The notes beneath the pieces were generated by a model. That model was not told the origin of the DNA. It saw nothing but the letters and a program-made list of their open reading frames with translations, and made no database searches. DNA of 64,000 bases from contig OY540820.1 of assembly GCA_961205875.1 (NCBI GenBank), positions 2,232,001 to 2,296,000 on the forward strand, written 5' to 3'. The translations under genes and the position numbers were made by a program. The first letter of the stretch is position 1, and each line of letters starts with the position of its first letter. This document shows, in pieces, positions 41,387 through 54,402 of this stretch. This DNA is from Sialis fuliginosa (taxonomy: Eukaryota > Arthropoda > Insecta > Megaloptera > Sialidae).

Positions 41387-43039
41387 TTTATATTTATGTT
41401 TATGTTTATGTTTATGTTTATGTTTATGTTTATGTTTGTGTTTGTGTTTGTGTTTATGTTTATGTTTATGTTTGTGTTTGTGTTTGTGTTTGTGTTTGTG
41501 TTTGTGTTTGTGTTTGTGTTTGTGTTTGTGTTTGTGTTTGTGTTTGTGTTTGTGTTTGTGTTTGTGTTTGTGTTTGTGTTTGTGTTTGTGTTTGTGTTTG
41601 TGTTTGTGTTTGTGTTTGTGTTTGTGTTTGTGTTTGTGTTTGTGTTTGTGTTTGTGTTTGTGTTTGTGTTTGTGTTTGTGTTTGTGTTTGTGTTTGTGTT
41701 TGTGTTTGTGTTTGTGTTTGTGTTTGTGTTTGTGTTTGTGTTTGTGTTTGTGTTTGTGTTTGTGTTTGTGTTTGTGTTTGTGTTTGTGTTTGTGTTTGTG
41801 TTTGTGTTTGTGTTTGTGTTTGTGTTTGTGTTTGTGTTTGTGTTTGTGTTTGTGTTTGTGTTTGTGTTTGTGTTTGTGTTTGTGTTTGTGTTTGTGTTTG
41901 TGTTTGTGTTTGTGTTTGTGTTTGTGTTTGTGTTTGTGTTTGTGTTTGTGTTTGTGTTTGTGTTTGTGTTTGTGTTTGTGTTTGTGTTTGTGTTTGTGTT
42001 TGTGTTTGTGTTTGTGTTTGTGTTTGTGTTTGTGTTTGTGTTTGTGTTTGTGTTTGTGTTTGTGTTTGTGTTTGTGTTTGTGTTTGTGTTTGTGTTTGTG
42101 TTTGTGTTTGTGTTTGTGTTTGTGTTTGTGTTTGTGTTTGTGTTTGTGTTTGTGTTTGTGTTTGTGTTTGTGTTTGTGTTTGTGTTTGTGTTTGTGTTTG
42201 TGTTTGTGTTTGTGTTTGTGTTTGTGTTTGTGTTTGTGTTTGTGTTTGTGTTTGTGTTTGTGTTTGTGTTTGTGTTTGTGTTTGTGTTTGTGTTTGTGTT
42301 TATGTTTATGTTTATGTTTATGTTTATGTTTATGTTTATGTTTATGTTTATGTTTATGTTTATGTTTATGTTTATGTTTATGTTTATGTTTATGTTTATG
42401 TTTATGTTTATGTTTTTGTTTATGTTTATGTTTATGTTTATGTTTATGTTTATGTTTATGTTTATGTTTATGTTTATGTTTATGTTTATGTTTATGTTTA
42501 TGTTTATGTTTATGTTTATGTTTATGTTTATGTTTATGTTTATGTTTATGTTTATGTTTATGTTTATGTTTATGTTTATGTTTATGTTTATGTTTATGTT
42601 TATGTTTATGTTTATGTTTATGTTTATGTTTATGTTTATGTTTATGTTTATGTTTATGTTTATGTTTATGTTTATGTTTATGTTTATGTTTATGTTTATG
42701 TTTATGTTTATGTTTATGTTTATGTTTATGTTTATGTTTATGTTTATGTTTATGTTTATGTTTATGTTTATTTTTATGTTTATGTTTATGTTTATGTTTA
42801 TGTTTATGTTTATGTTTATGTTTATGTTTATGTTTATGTTTATGTTTATGTTTATGTTTATGTTTATGTTTATGTTTATGTTTATGTTTATGTTTATGTT
42901 TATGTTTATGTTTATGTTTATGTTTATGTTTATGTTTATGTTTATGTTTATGTTTATGTTTATGTTTATGTTTATGTTTATGTTTATGTTTATGTTTATG
43001 TTTTAATTTATGTTCAAGTTTATGATTAAACATAAACTT
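41387..43039 (+). repeat. Hexamer array 17 (269 copies) with (TTTGTG)138, plus junction
   Basis: 269 hexamers (41,387-43,000). A run of 138 uninterrupted TTTGTG (41,471-42,298) lies at the left, followed by ~117 TTTATG with single TTTTTG (near 42,413) and TTTATT (near 42,768) variants. Unlike the others it lacks the terminal TTTGTG/TTTCTG cluster. The inverted repeat is at 43,016-43,039. Confidence 0.95.
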
Positions 43040-46000
43040 AAACATTAATTTAAACATAAATTTAAACATTAATTTAAACATAAATTAACACATAAACTTA
43101 AACATAAATTTAAACATAAATTTAAACATAAATTTAAACATAAATTTAAACATAAATTAAAACATAAATTAAAACATAAACATAAACATAAATTTAAACA
43201 TAAAATTAAACATAAATTTAAACATAAATTTAAACATAAATTTAAACATAAGATTAAACATAAATTTAAACATAAATTAAAACATAAATTTAAACTTAAA
43301 TTTAAACATAAATTTAAACATAAATTAAAACATAAACTTAAACATAAATTTAAACATAAATTTAAACATGAAATTAAACATAAATTTAAACCTAAATTTA
43401 AACATAAAGTTACACATAAATTTAAACATAAATTTAAACTTAAATTTATACATAAATTTAAACATAAATTTAACCATAAATTTTAACTTAAATTTCAACA
43501 TAATTTAAAACATAAACTTGACATAAAGTTAAACATAAATTTAAACATAAATTTAAACATAAATTTAAACATAAAATTTAACATAAATTTAAACATAAAT
43601 TTAAACTTAAATTTAAACATAAATTTAAACATAAATTTAAAAATAAATTTAAACTTAAATTTAAACATAACTTTAAATATAAATTTAAACATAAATTTAA
43701 ACATAAATTTAAACATAAATTTAAACATAAATTTAAACATAATTTTAAACATGAATTTAAACATAAATTTAAACATAAATTTAAACATAAATTAAAACAT
43801 AAATTTAAACATAAATTAAAACATAAATTTAAACATAAATTTAAACATTAATTAAAACATAAATTTAAATTAAACATAAATTTAAACATAAAATTTAACA
43901 TAAATTTAAACATAAATTTAAACATAAATTTAAACATAAATTTAAACATAAATTTAAACTTAAATTTAAACATAAATTTAAACTTAAATTTAAACATAAA
44001 TTTAAACATAAATTTAAACTTAAAATTAAATTTAAGTTTTAAACATTAATTTAAACATAACTTTAAACATAAATTAAAACAAAAACTTAAACATAAATTT
44101 AAACATAAATTTAAACATAAATTTAAACATAAATTTAAACATAAAATTAAACATAAAATTAAACATAAATTTAAACATAAATTTAAACATAAATTTAAAC
44201 ATAAATTTAAACATAAATTTAAACATAAATTTAAACTTAAATTTAAATTTAAATATAACATAAATTTCAACATAATTTTAAACTAAAATTTAAACATAAA
44301 TTTAAACATAAATTTAAACATAAATTTAAACATAAATTAAAACATAAACTTATACATAAATTTAAACATAAATTTAAACATAAAATTAAACATAAATTTA
44401 AACATAAATTTAAACATAAACTTAAACATAAATTTCAACATAAATTAAAACATAAATTTAAACTTAAATTTAAACATAAATTTAAACATAAATTTAAACA
44501 TAAAATTTAACTTAAATTTAAACATAAATTTAATCATAACTTTAAACATAAATTTAAACATAAGCTTAAACATAAACCTAAACATAAATTTAAACATAAA
44601 TTTAAATATAAATTTAAACATAAATTTAAACATTAATTTAAACATTAATTTAAACTTAAATTTAAACATAAATTTAAACTTAAATTTAAACATAAATTTA
44701 AACTTAAATTTAAACTTATATTTAAACATAAATTTTAACTTAAATTTAAACAAAAATTTAAACATAAATTTAAATATAAATTTAAACATAAATTAAAACA
44801 TAAATTTAAACTTAAATTTAAACATAAATTTTAACATAAATTAAAACATAAATTAAAACATAAACTTAGACATAAATTTAAACATAAATTTAAACTTAAA
44901 TTTAAAATTAATTTAAACATAAAATTTAACATAAATTTAAACATAAATTTAAACATATATTTAAACATAAATTTAAACTTAAATTTAAACATAAATTTAA
45001 ACATAAATTTAAACATAAATTTAAACATAAATTTAAACATAAATTTAAACATTAAATTAAACATAAATTTAAACATAAATTTAAACATAAATTTAAACAT
45101 AAATTTAAACTTAAATTTAAACATAACTTTAAACATAAATTTAAACAAAAATTTAAAAATAAATTTAAACTTAAATTTAAACATAAATTTAAACATAAAT
45201 TTAAACATAAATTTAAACATAAATTTAAACATAAATTAAAACATAAACTTAAACATAAATTTAAACATGAAGTTAAACATAAAATTAAACATAAATTTAA
45301 ACATAAATTTAAACATAAATTTAAACATAAATTTAAACATAAATTTAAACACAAAAATAAACATAAAATTAAACATAAGTTTAAACATAAATTTAAACAT
45401 AAATTTAAACTTAATTTTAAACATAAATTAAAACATAAACATAGACATAAATTTAAACATAAATTGAAACATAAATTTAAACATAAACTAAAACATAAAC
45501 TTAAACATAAATTTAAACATTAATTTAAACATAAAATTAAACATAAATTTAAACATCAATTTAAACATAAATTTTAACATAAATTTAAACATAAATTTAA
45601 AAATAAATTTAAACATAAATTTAAACATAAATTAAAACATAAATTTAAACTTAAATTTAAACATAAATTTAAACATTAATTTAAACATAAATTATAACAT
45701 AAATTTAAACATAAATTTAAACTTAAATTTAAACATAAATTTAAACATAAATTTAAACATAAAATTAAACATAAGTTTAAACATAAATTTAAACATAAAT
45801 TTAAACATAAATTTAAACATAAATTTAAACATAAATTTAAACATAAATTTAAACATAAATTTAAACATAAATTTAAACATTAATTTAAACATAAATTAAA
45901 ACATAAATTTAAACATAAATTTAAACATAAATTTAAACATAAATTTAAACATAAAATTTAAAATAAATTTAAACATAAATTTGAACTTAAATTTAAACAT

Positions 46001-46916
46001 AAATTAAAACATAAATTTAAACATAAAATTAAACATAAGTTTAAACATAAATTTAAACATAAATTTAAACATAAATTTAAACATAAATTTAAACATAAAT
46101 TTAAACATAAATTTAAACATAAATTTAAACATAAATTTAAACATAAATTTAAACATAAATTAAAACATAAACTAAAACATAAATTTAAACATAAATTTAA
46201 ACATAAAATTAAACATAAATTTAAACATATATTTAAACATAAATTTAAACATAAATTAAAACATAAATTTAAACATAAATTTAAACTTAAATTTAAATAT
46301 AAATTTAAACATGAATTAAAACATAAATTAAAACATAAATTTAAACTTAAATTTAAACATAAATTTAAACATAAATTTAAACATAAATTATAACATAAAT
46401 TTAAACATAAATTTAAACATAAATTTAAACATAAATTTAAACATAAATTAAAACATAAATTAAAACATAAATTTAAACTTAAATTTAAACATAAATTTAA
46501 ACATAAATTTAAACATAAATTAAAACATAAATTTAAACTTAAATTTAAACATAAATTTAAACATAAATTTAAACATAAATTATAACATAAATTTAAACAT
46601 AAATTTAAACTTAAATTTAAACATAAATTTAAACATAAATTTAAACATAAAATTAAACATAAGTTTAAACATAAATTTAAACATAAATTTAAACATAAAT
46701 TAAAACATAAATTTAAACTTTAATTTAAACATAAATTTAAACATAAATTTAAACATAAATTTAAACATAAATTTAAACATAAATTAAAACATAAATTAAA
46801 ACATAAATTTAAACTTAAATTTAAACATAAATTTAAATATAAATTTAAACATAAAATTAAACATAAATTAGAACATAAATTTAAACTTAAATTTAAACAT
46901 AAATTTATACATAAAT
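43040..46916 (+). repeat. Dodecamer satellite block 17 (degenerate)
   Basis: A 3.9-kb block with more irregular spacing and more variants than blocks 1-16. Part of it (about 44,440-46,900) is paralogous to 51,030-54,200, sharing AAAATTAATTT (44,904 and 51,686), CATTAAATTAAAC (45,050 and 52,828) and AAACATAGACAT (near 45,430 and 53,129). No gene is seen. Confidence 0.92.
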
Positions 46917-47128
46917 GTCAAATCTAGTCGTTTAGACACTAAATTTCCGATAAGTATCCAAAAACTGATGGAATTGATTTAATATAATTTGATCTGATTG
47001 TTATGGTACGAATCGAGACGTTTTTTATCAAAATACACCGATTTAATACAAATCGAGTCGATTTGCAGATGTTATATGTTTATTTACGTGTATGATTTAG
47101 TTTATGTTTAATCTATTGCTTATGCATG
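46917..47128 (+). repeat. Satellite anchor copy 18
   Basis: Full-length anchor with two private changes in ACGTTTTTTATCAAAA (others ACGTTTATTGTCAAAA). Palindrome intact. Confidence 0.93.
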
Positions 47129-49105
47129 TTTATATTTATGTTTATGTTTATGTTTATGTTTGTGTTTATATTTATGTTTATGTTTATGTTTATGTTTATG
47201 TTTATTTTTGTGTTTGTGTTTGTGTTTGTGTTTGTGTTTGTGTTTGTGTTTGTGTTTGTGTTTGTGTTTGTGTTTGTGTTTGTGTTTGTGTTTGTGTTTG
47301 TGTTTGTGTTTGTGTTTGTGTTTGTGTTTGTGTTTGTGTTTGTGTTTGTGTTTGTGTTTGTGTTTGTGTTTGTGTTTGTGTTTGTGTTTGTGTTTGTGTT
47401 TGTGTTTGTGTTTGTGTTTGTGTTTGTGTTTGTGTTTGTGTTTGTGTTTGTGTTTGTGTTTGTGTTTGTGTTTGTGTTTGTGTTTGTGTTTGTGTTTGTG
47501 TTTGTGTTTGTGTTTGTGTTTGTGTTTGTGTTTGTGTTTGTGTTTGTGTTTGTGTTTGTGTTTGTGTTTGTGTTTGTGTTTGTGTTTGTGTTTGTGTTTG
47601 TGTTTGTGTTTGTGTTTGTGTTTGTGTTTGTGTTTGTGTTTGTGTTTGTGTTTGTGTTTGTGTTTGTGTTTGTGTTTGTGTTTGTGTTTGTGTTTGTGTT
47701 TGTGTTTGTGTTTGTGTTTGTGTTTGTGTTTGTGTTTGTGTTTGTGTTTGTGTTTGTGTTTGTGTTTGTGTTTGTGTTTGTGTTTGTGTTTGTGTTTGTG
47801 TTTGTGTTTGTGTTTGTGTTTGTGTTTGTGTTTGTGTTTGTGTTTGTGTTTGTGTTTGTGTTTGTGTTTGTGTTTGTGTTTGTGTTTGTGTTTGTGTTTG
47901 TGTTTGTGTTTGTGTTTGTGTTTGTGTTTGTGTTTGTGTTTGTGTTTGTGTTTGTGTTTGTGTTTGTGTTTGTGTTTGTGTTTGTGTTTGTGTTTGTGTT
48001 TGTGTTTGTGTTTGTGTTTGTGTTTGTGTTTGTGTTTGTGTTTGTGTTTGTGTTTGTGTTTGTGTTTGTGTTTGTGTTTGTGTTTGTGTTTGTGTTTGTG
48101 TTTGTGTTTGTGTTTGTGTTTGTGTTTGTGTTTGTGTTTGTGTTTGTGTTTGTGTTTGTGTTTGTGTTTGTGTTTGTGTTTGTGTTTGTGTTTGTGTTTG
48201 TGTTTGTGTTTGTGTTTGTGTTTGTGTTTGTGTTTGTGTTTGTGTTTGTGTTTGTGTTTGTGTTTGTGTTTGTGTTTGTGTTTGTGTTTGTGTTTGTGTT
48301 TGTGTTTGTGTTTGTGTTTGTGTTTGTGTTTGTGTTTGTGTTTGTGTTTGTGTTTGTGTTTGTGTTTGTGTTTGTGTTTGTGTTTGTGTTTGTGTTTGTG
48401 TTTGTGTTTGTGTTTGTGTTTGTGTTTGTGTTTGTGTTTGTGTTTGTGTTTGTGTTTGTGTTTGTGTTTGTGTTTGTGTTTGTGTTTGTGTTTGTGTTTG
48501 TGTTTGTGTTTGTGTTTGTGTTTGTGTTTGTGTTTGTGTTTGTGTTTGTGTTTGTGTTTGTGTTTGTGTTTGTGTTTGTGTTTGTGTTTGTGTTTGTGTT
48601 TGTGTTTGTGTTTGTGTTTGTGTTTGTGTTTGTGTTTGTGTTTGTGTTTGTGTTTGTGTTTGTGTTTGTGTTTGTGTTTGTGTTTGTGTTTGTGTTTGTG
48701 TTTGTGTTTGTGTTTGTGTTTGTGTTTGTGTTTGTGTTTGTGTTTGTGTTTGTGTTTGTGTTTGTGTTTGTGTTTGTGTTTGTGTTTGTGTTTGTGTTTG
48801 TGTTTGTGTTTGTGTTTGTGTTTGTGTTTGTGTTTGTGTTTGTGTTTGTGTTTGTGTTTGTGTTTGTGTTTGTGTTTGTGTTTGTGTTTGTGTTTGTGTT
48901 TGTGTTTGTGTTTGTGTTTGTGTTTGTGTTTGTGTTTGTGTTTGTGTTTGTGTTTGTGTTTGTGTTTGTGTTTGTGTTTATGTTTCTGTTTATGTTTATG
49001 TTTATGTTTATGTTTATGTTTGTGTTTGTGTTTATGTTTATGTTTATGTTTCTGTTTATGTTTATGTTTTAATTTAAGTTCAAGTTTATGATTAAACACA
49101 AACTT
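47129..49105 (+). repeat. Hexamer array 18 (323 copies) with (TTTGTG)295, plus junction
   Basis: 323 hexamers (47,129-49,066), the longest array. 295 uninterrupted TTTGTG span 47,207-48,976. The right end returns to TTTATG with two TTTCTG and two TTTGTG. The junction's right arm reads CACAAACTT instead of CATAAACTT, so it carries the complement of the TTTGTG variant. Confidence 0.95.
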
Positions 49106-51720
49106 AAACATAAATTTAAACATAAATTTAAACATAAATTTAAACATAAATTAAAACATAAACTTAAACATAAATTAAAACATAAATTTAAACATAAATT
49201 TAAACATAAATTTAAACATAAATTTAAAAATAAATTTAAACATAAGTTTAAACATAAATTTAAACATAAATTTAAACATAAATTTAAACATAAATTAAAA
49301 CATAAATTAAAACATAAATTTAAACATAAATTTAAACATAAATTAAAACATAAACTAAAACATAAATTTAAACATAAATTTAAACATAAAATTAAACATA
49401 AATTTAAACATATATTTAAACATAAATTAAAACATAAACTTAAACATAAATTAAACTTAAATTTAAATATAAATTTAAACATGAATTAAATCATAATTTA
49501 AAACATAAATTTAAACATAAATTTAAACATAAATTTAAACATAAATTTAAACATAAATTTAAACATAATTTTAAACATGAATTTAAACATAAATTTAAAC
49601 ATAAATTTAAACATAAATTAAAACATAAATTTAAACATAAATTAAAACATAAATTTAAACATAAATTTAAACATTAATTAAAACATAAATTTAAATTAAA
49701 CATAAATTTAAACATAAAATTTAACATAAATTTAAACATAAATTTAAACATAAATTTAAACATAAATTTAAACATAAATTTAAACATAAATTTAAACATA
49801 AATTTAAACATAAATTTAAACTTAAATTTAAACATAATTTTAAACTTAAATTTAAATTAAGTTTTAAACATAAATTTAAACATAAATTTAAACATAAATT
49901 TAAACATAAAATTAAACATAAAATTAAACATAAAATTAAACATAAATTTAAACATAAATTTGAACATAAATTTAAACATAAATTTAAACATAAATTTAAA
50001 TTTAAGTTTTACACAAAAATTTAAACTTAAATTTAAACATAAATTTAAACCTAAATTTAAACATAAATTTCAACATAAATTTAAACATAAATTTAAACAT
50101 AAATTTAAACATAATTTTAAACATGAATTTAAACATAAATTTAAACATAAATTTAAACATAAATTAAAACATAAATTTAAACATAAATTAAAACATAAAT
50201 TTAAACATAAATTTAAACATTAATTAAAACATAAATTTAAATTAAACATAAATTTAAACATAAAATTTAACATAAATTTAAACATAAATTTAAACATAAA
50301 TTTAAACATAAATTTAAACATAAATTTAAACATAAATTTAAACTTAAATTTAAACATAAATTTAAACATAAATTTAAACTTAAATTTAAACATAAATTTA
50401 AACTTAAATTTAAATTTAAGTTTTAAACATAAATTTAAACATAAATTTAAACATAAATTTAAACATAAAATTAAACATAAAATTAAACATAAATTTAAAC
50501 ATAAATTTAAACATAAATTAAAACATAAATTTAAATTTAAGTTTTACACATAAATTTAAACATAAATTTTAACTTAAATTTAAACATAAATTTTAACTTA
50601 AATTTAAACATAAATTTAAACTAAAATTTAAACATAATTTTAAATATAAAATTAAACATAATTTTAAACATAAATTAAAACATAAATTTAAACATAAATT
50701 TAAACATAAATTTAAACATAAATTTAAACATAAATTTAAACATAAATTTAAACTTAAATTTAAACTTAAATTTAACATAAATTTAAACATAAATTTAAAC
50801 TAAAATTTAAACATAAATTTAAACATAAATTTAAACTTAAATTTAAACATAAATTTAAACTTAAATTTAAACATAAATTTAAACATAAATTTAAACATAA
50901 ATTTAAACATAAATTAAAACATAAACTTAAACATAAATTTAAACATAACTTTAAACATAAAATTAAACATAAATTTAAACATAAATTTAAACATAAATTT
51001 AAACATAAATTTCAACATAAATTTCAACATAAATTAAAACATAAATTTAAACTTAAATTTAAACATAAATTTAAACATAAATTTAAACATAAAATTTAAC
51101 TTAAATTTAAACATAAATTTAATCATAACTTTAAACATAAATTTAAACATAAACTTAAACATAAATTTAAACATAAATTTAAACATAAATTTAAACATAA
51201 ATTTAAACATAAATTTAAACTTAAATTTAAACATAAATTTAAACATAAATTTAAACATATATTTAAACATAAACTTAAACATAAATTTAAACATAAATTT
51301 AAACATAAATTTAAACATAAATTTAAACATAAATTTAAACTTAAATTTAAACATAAACTTAAACATAAACCTAAACATAAATTTAAACATAAATTAAAAT
51401 ATAAATTTAAACATAAATTTAAACATTAATTTAAACATAAATTTAAACTTAAATTTAAACATAAATTTAAACTTAAATTTAAACTTATATTTAAACATAA
51501 ATTTTAACTTAAATTTAAACATAAATTTAAACATAAATTTAAATATAAATTTAAACATAAATTAAAACATAAATTTAAACTTAAATTTAAACATAAATTT
51601 AAACATAAATTTAAACATAAATTAAAACATAAACTTAGACATAAATTTAAACATAAATTTAAACATAAATTTAAACTTAAATTTAAAATTAATTTAAACA
51701 TAAAATTTAACATAAATTTA
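49106..51720 (+). repeat. Dodecamer satellite block 18 (degenerate)
   Basis: Irregular dodecamers. A ~545-bp segment is tandemly repeated: AACATAATTTTAAACATGAATT near 49,563 and again near 50,110, also present once near 43,738. The block ends abruptly at the fold-back insertion. Confidence 0.91.
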
Positions 51721-52729
51721 ATATTCATCATTTAGTAAATTTTCCCAGCTTCAAAATGCTTTTTAAAAAATGATTGTCACATTTTTTGATGCCGAGATAT
51801 TCAAGTTTGAATGAAAAAGTACCATATTAAAAATAAACTTAATCCCACAATATTGATATAAAACGGCTGAAAAAAATTATGAATATTCTTTAACAAGAAA
51901 GAAAAACTTTTTCCCTCTTACAATTTTTCTCAAAAATTGATTGTTTTTCGAAAAAAAAATCTCAAAGAAAAGCTTGTTATAAAAAGTACGGTCAAGTCCT
52001 AAACGTATACAAAAAATTCAAAATGCAATTTCTCAGCCAAATTAAAAGATTTTTACTGGAACCTTTGTTCACATAGAAGGTAATAAGTTTAATTTTCATA
52101 TTCTTTGGTAGAACTTAATTTCTGGATACATTTTAAACATTAGATCTATGATTAAAAAAAGGTTATTTTTACAGGATTATTTAAATTCGAACACTGTTTT
52201 GTTTTTCGTATTTGAAGGGTTAAGTTAAAATTAAACATTTTTTAAATGCTACTAGACAATAGGTGATTATTTAAGCTTTAATATTCTTTTTTTTTCTTTT
52301 CTATGCGACTAACATTAGGCCCTTTATGGTCGTTTAAATCTTTTTGGTACTTTTTTCATTCAAACTCGAATATCGCGACACCAAAAAATTATAAAACAAA
52401 TTTGAAAAAGCATTTTAAAGCTGAACAAATTTCCTACAAAATGGTTGTCTTGAAATTTTAGGAAAAAAATTTAACATCCCCGTGGGTATCTTTCAAAATT
52501 ACAAAAAAAAATCAATTTTTTTATTTTTCATTAAACCGCGATTTGGTCACAAAAATAAGATTAATAAAACAAATATACCCCTAAATTTGAAAAGATGATA
52601 AAATTTCCTTCAATTTTCATATCCTATAAGTAAAAAATGGATCATATTTGACCTATCGGCATTATTTTGAAAATGAGCAATTTTTTCGAAAAATAAAAGT
52701 GGTCCTTTAATTTTTTCCGTGAGTGTATT
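51721..52729. mobile_element. Fold-back / Tc1-mariner-like non-autonomous element, left end truncated
   Basis: About 1 kb of complex AT-rich DNA interrupts the dodecamer array. The first ~105 bp (51,725-51,828) are an imperfect inverted copy of 52,347-52,450: both hold the segment from GGTACTTTTT through TTCATTCAAACT to AAAGCATTTT on opposite strands. The right arm continues ~280 bp further, ending CCGTGAGTGTA; the left arm has no equivalent, so the left terminus appears lost. No transposase frame is present. The ending and inverted arms resemble Tc1/mariner-type elements, but the superfamily is inferred. Confidence 0.6.
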
Positions 52730-54215
52730 TAAACATAAATTTAAACATAAATTTAAACTTAAATTTAAACATAAATTTAAACATAAATTTAAACATAAAT
52801 TTAAACATAAATTTAAACATAAATTTAAACATTAAATTAAACATAAATTTAAACATAAATTTAAAAATAAATTTAAACTTAAATTTAAACATAAATTTAA
52901 ACATAAATTTAAACATAAATTTAAACATAAATTTAAACATAAATTAAAACATAAATTTAAACATAAATTTAAACATAAATTTAAACATAAATTTAAACAT
53001 AAATTTAAACATAAATTTAAACATAAATTTAATCATAAATTTAAACACAAAATTAAACATAAAATTAAACATAAGTTTAAACATAAATTTAAACATAAAT
53101 TTAAACTTAATTTTAAACATAAATTAAAACATAAACATAGACATAAATTTAAACATAAATTTAAACATAAATTTAAACATAAACTAAAACATAAACTTAA
53201 ACATAAATTTAAACATTAATTTAAACATAAAATTAAACATAAATTTAAACATAAATTTAAACATAAATTTAAACATAAATTTAAACATAAATTTAAACAT
53301 AAATTTAAACATAAATTTAAACATAAATTTAAACATAAATTTAAACACAAATTAAAACATAAATTTAAACTTAAATTTAAACATAAATTTAAACATAAAT
53401 TAAAACATAAACATAGACATAAATTTAAACATAAAATTTAACATAAATTTAAACATAAATTTAAACATAAATTTAAACATAAATTTAAACATAAATTTGA
53501 ATTTAAATTTAAACATAAATTTAAACTTAAATTTAAACATAAATTTAAACATAAATTTAAAAATAAATTTAAACTTTAATTTAAACATAAATTTAAACAT
53601 AAATTTAAACATAAATTTAAACATAAGTAAAACATAAATTTAAACATAAATTTAAACTTAAATTTAAACATAACTTTAAACATAAATTTAAACATAAATT
53701 TAAACTTAAATTTAAACATAAATTTAAACATAAATCTAAACATAAATTTAAACATAAATTTAAACATAAATTTAAACATAAATTTAAACATAAAATTTAA
53801 CATAAATTTAAACATAAATTTAAACTAAAATTTAAAACTAAATTTAAACATAAATTTAAACATAAATTTAAACATAAATTAAAACATAAATTTAAACATA
53901 AATTAAAACATAAATTTAAACTTAAATTTAAACACAAATATAAACATAAATTTAATCATAAATTTAAACATAAATTAAAACATAAACTTAAACATAAATT
54001 TAAACATAAATTTAAACATAAAATTAAACATAAATTTAAACATAAATTGAAACATAAATTTAAACATAAATTTAAACTTAAATTTAGACATAAATTTAAA
54101 CATAATTTTTAACATAAATTTAAACATAAATTTAAACATAAATTTAAACATAAATGTAAACATAAATTTAAACATAAATTTAAACATGAAATTAAACATA
54201 AATTTAAACATAAAT
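52730..54215 (+). repeat. Dodecamer satellite block 19 (degenerate)
   Basis: Resumes the array after the insertion and matches block 17 from about 44,960 onward (shared CATTAAATTAAAC and AAACATAGACAT markers). No gene is seen. Confidence 0.91.
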
Positions 54216-54402
54216 GTCAAATCTAGTCGTTTAGACACTAAATTTCCGATAAGTATCCAAAAACTGATGGAATTGATTTAAAATAATTTGATCCGATTGT
54301 TATGGTATTAATCGAGACGTTTATTATCAAAATAAACCGATTTAATACAAATTCAGTCGATTTGCAGATGTTATATGTTTATTTACGTGATGATTTAGTT
54401 TA
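54216..54402 (+). repeat. Satellite anchor copy 19 (diverged)
   Basis: Recognisable for ~187 bp but with about ten changes, including AAATTCAGTCGATTT in place of the palindrome (left half lost) and a short deletion in GTGATGATTTAG. It is not followed by a hexamer array but by inverted dodecamers. Confidence 0.9.

Noticed and set aside
47120..49147. Long open frames encoding His-Lys, Val-Cys, Phe-Val and Leu-Cys dipeptides (up to 675 codons), and similar frames in every hexamer array
   Set aside because: They follow automatically from a 6-bp period with few stop codons, occur in five frames at once and have no codon or domain signal. Annotated as satellite.
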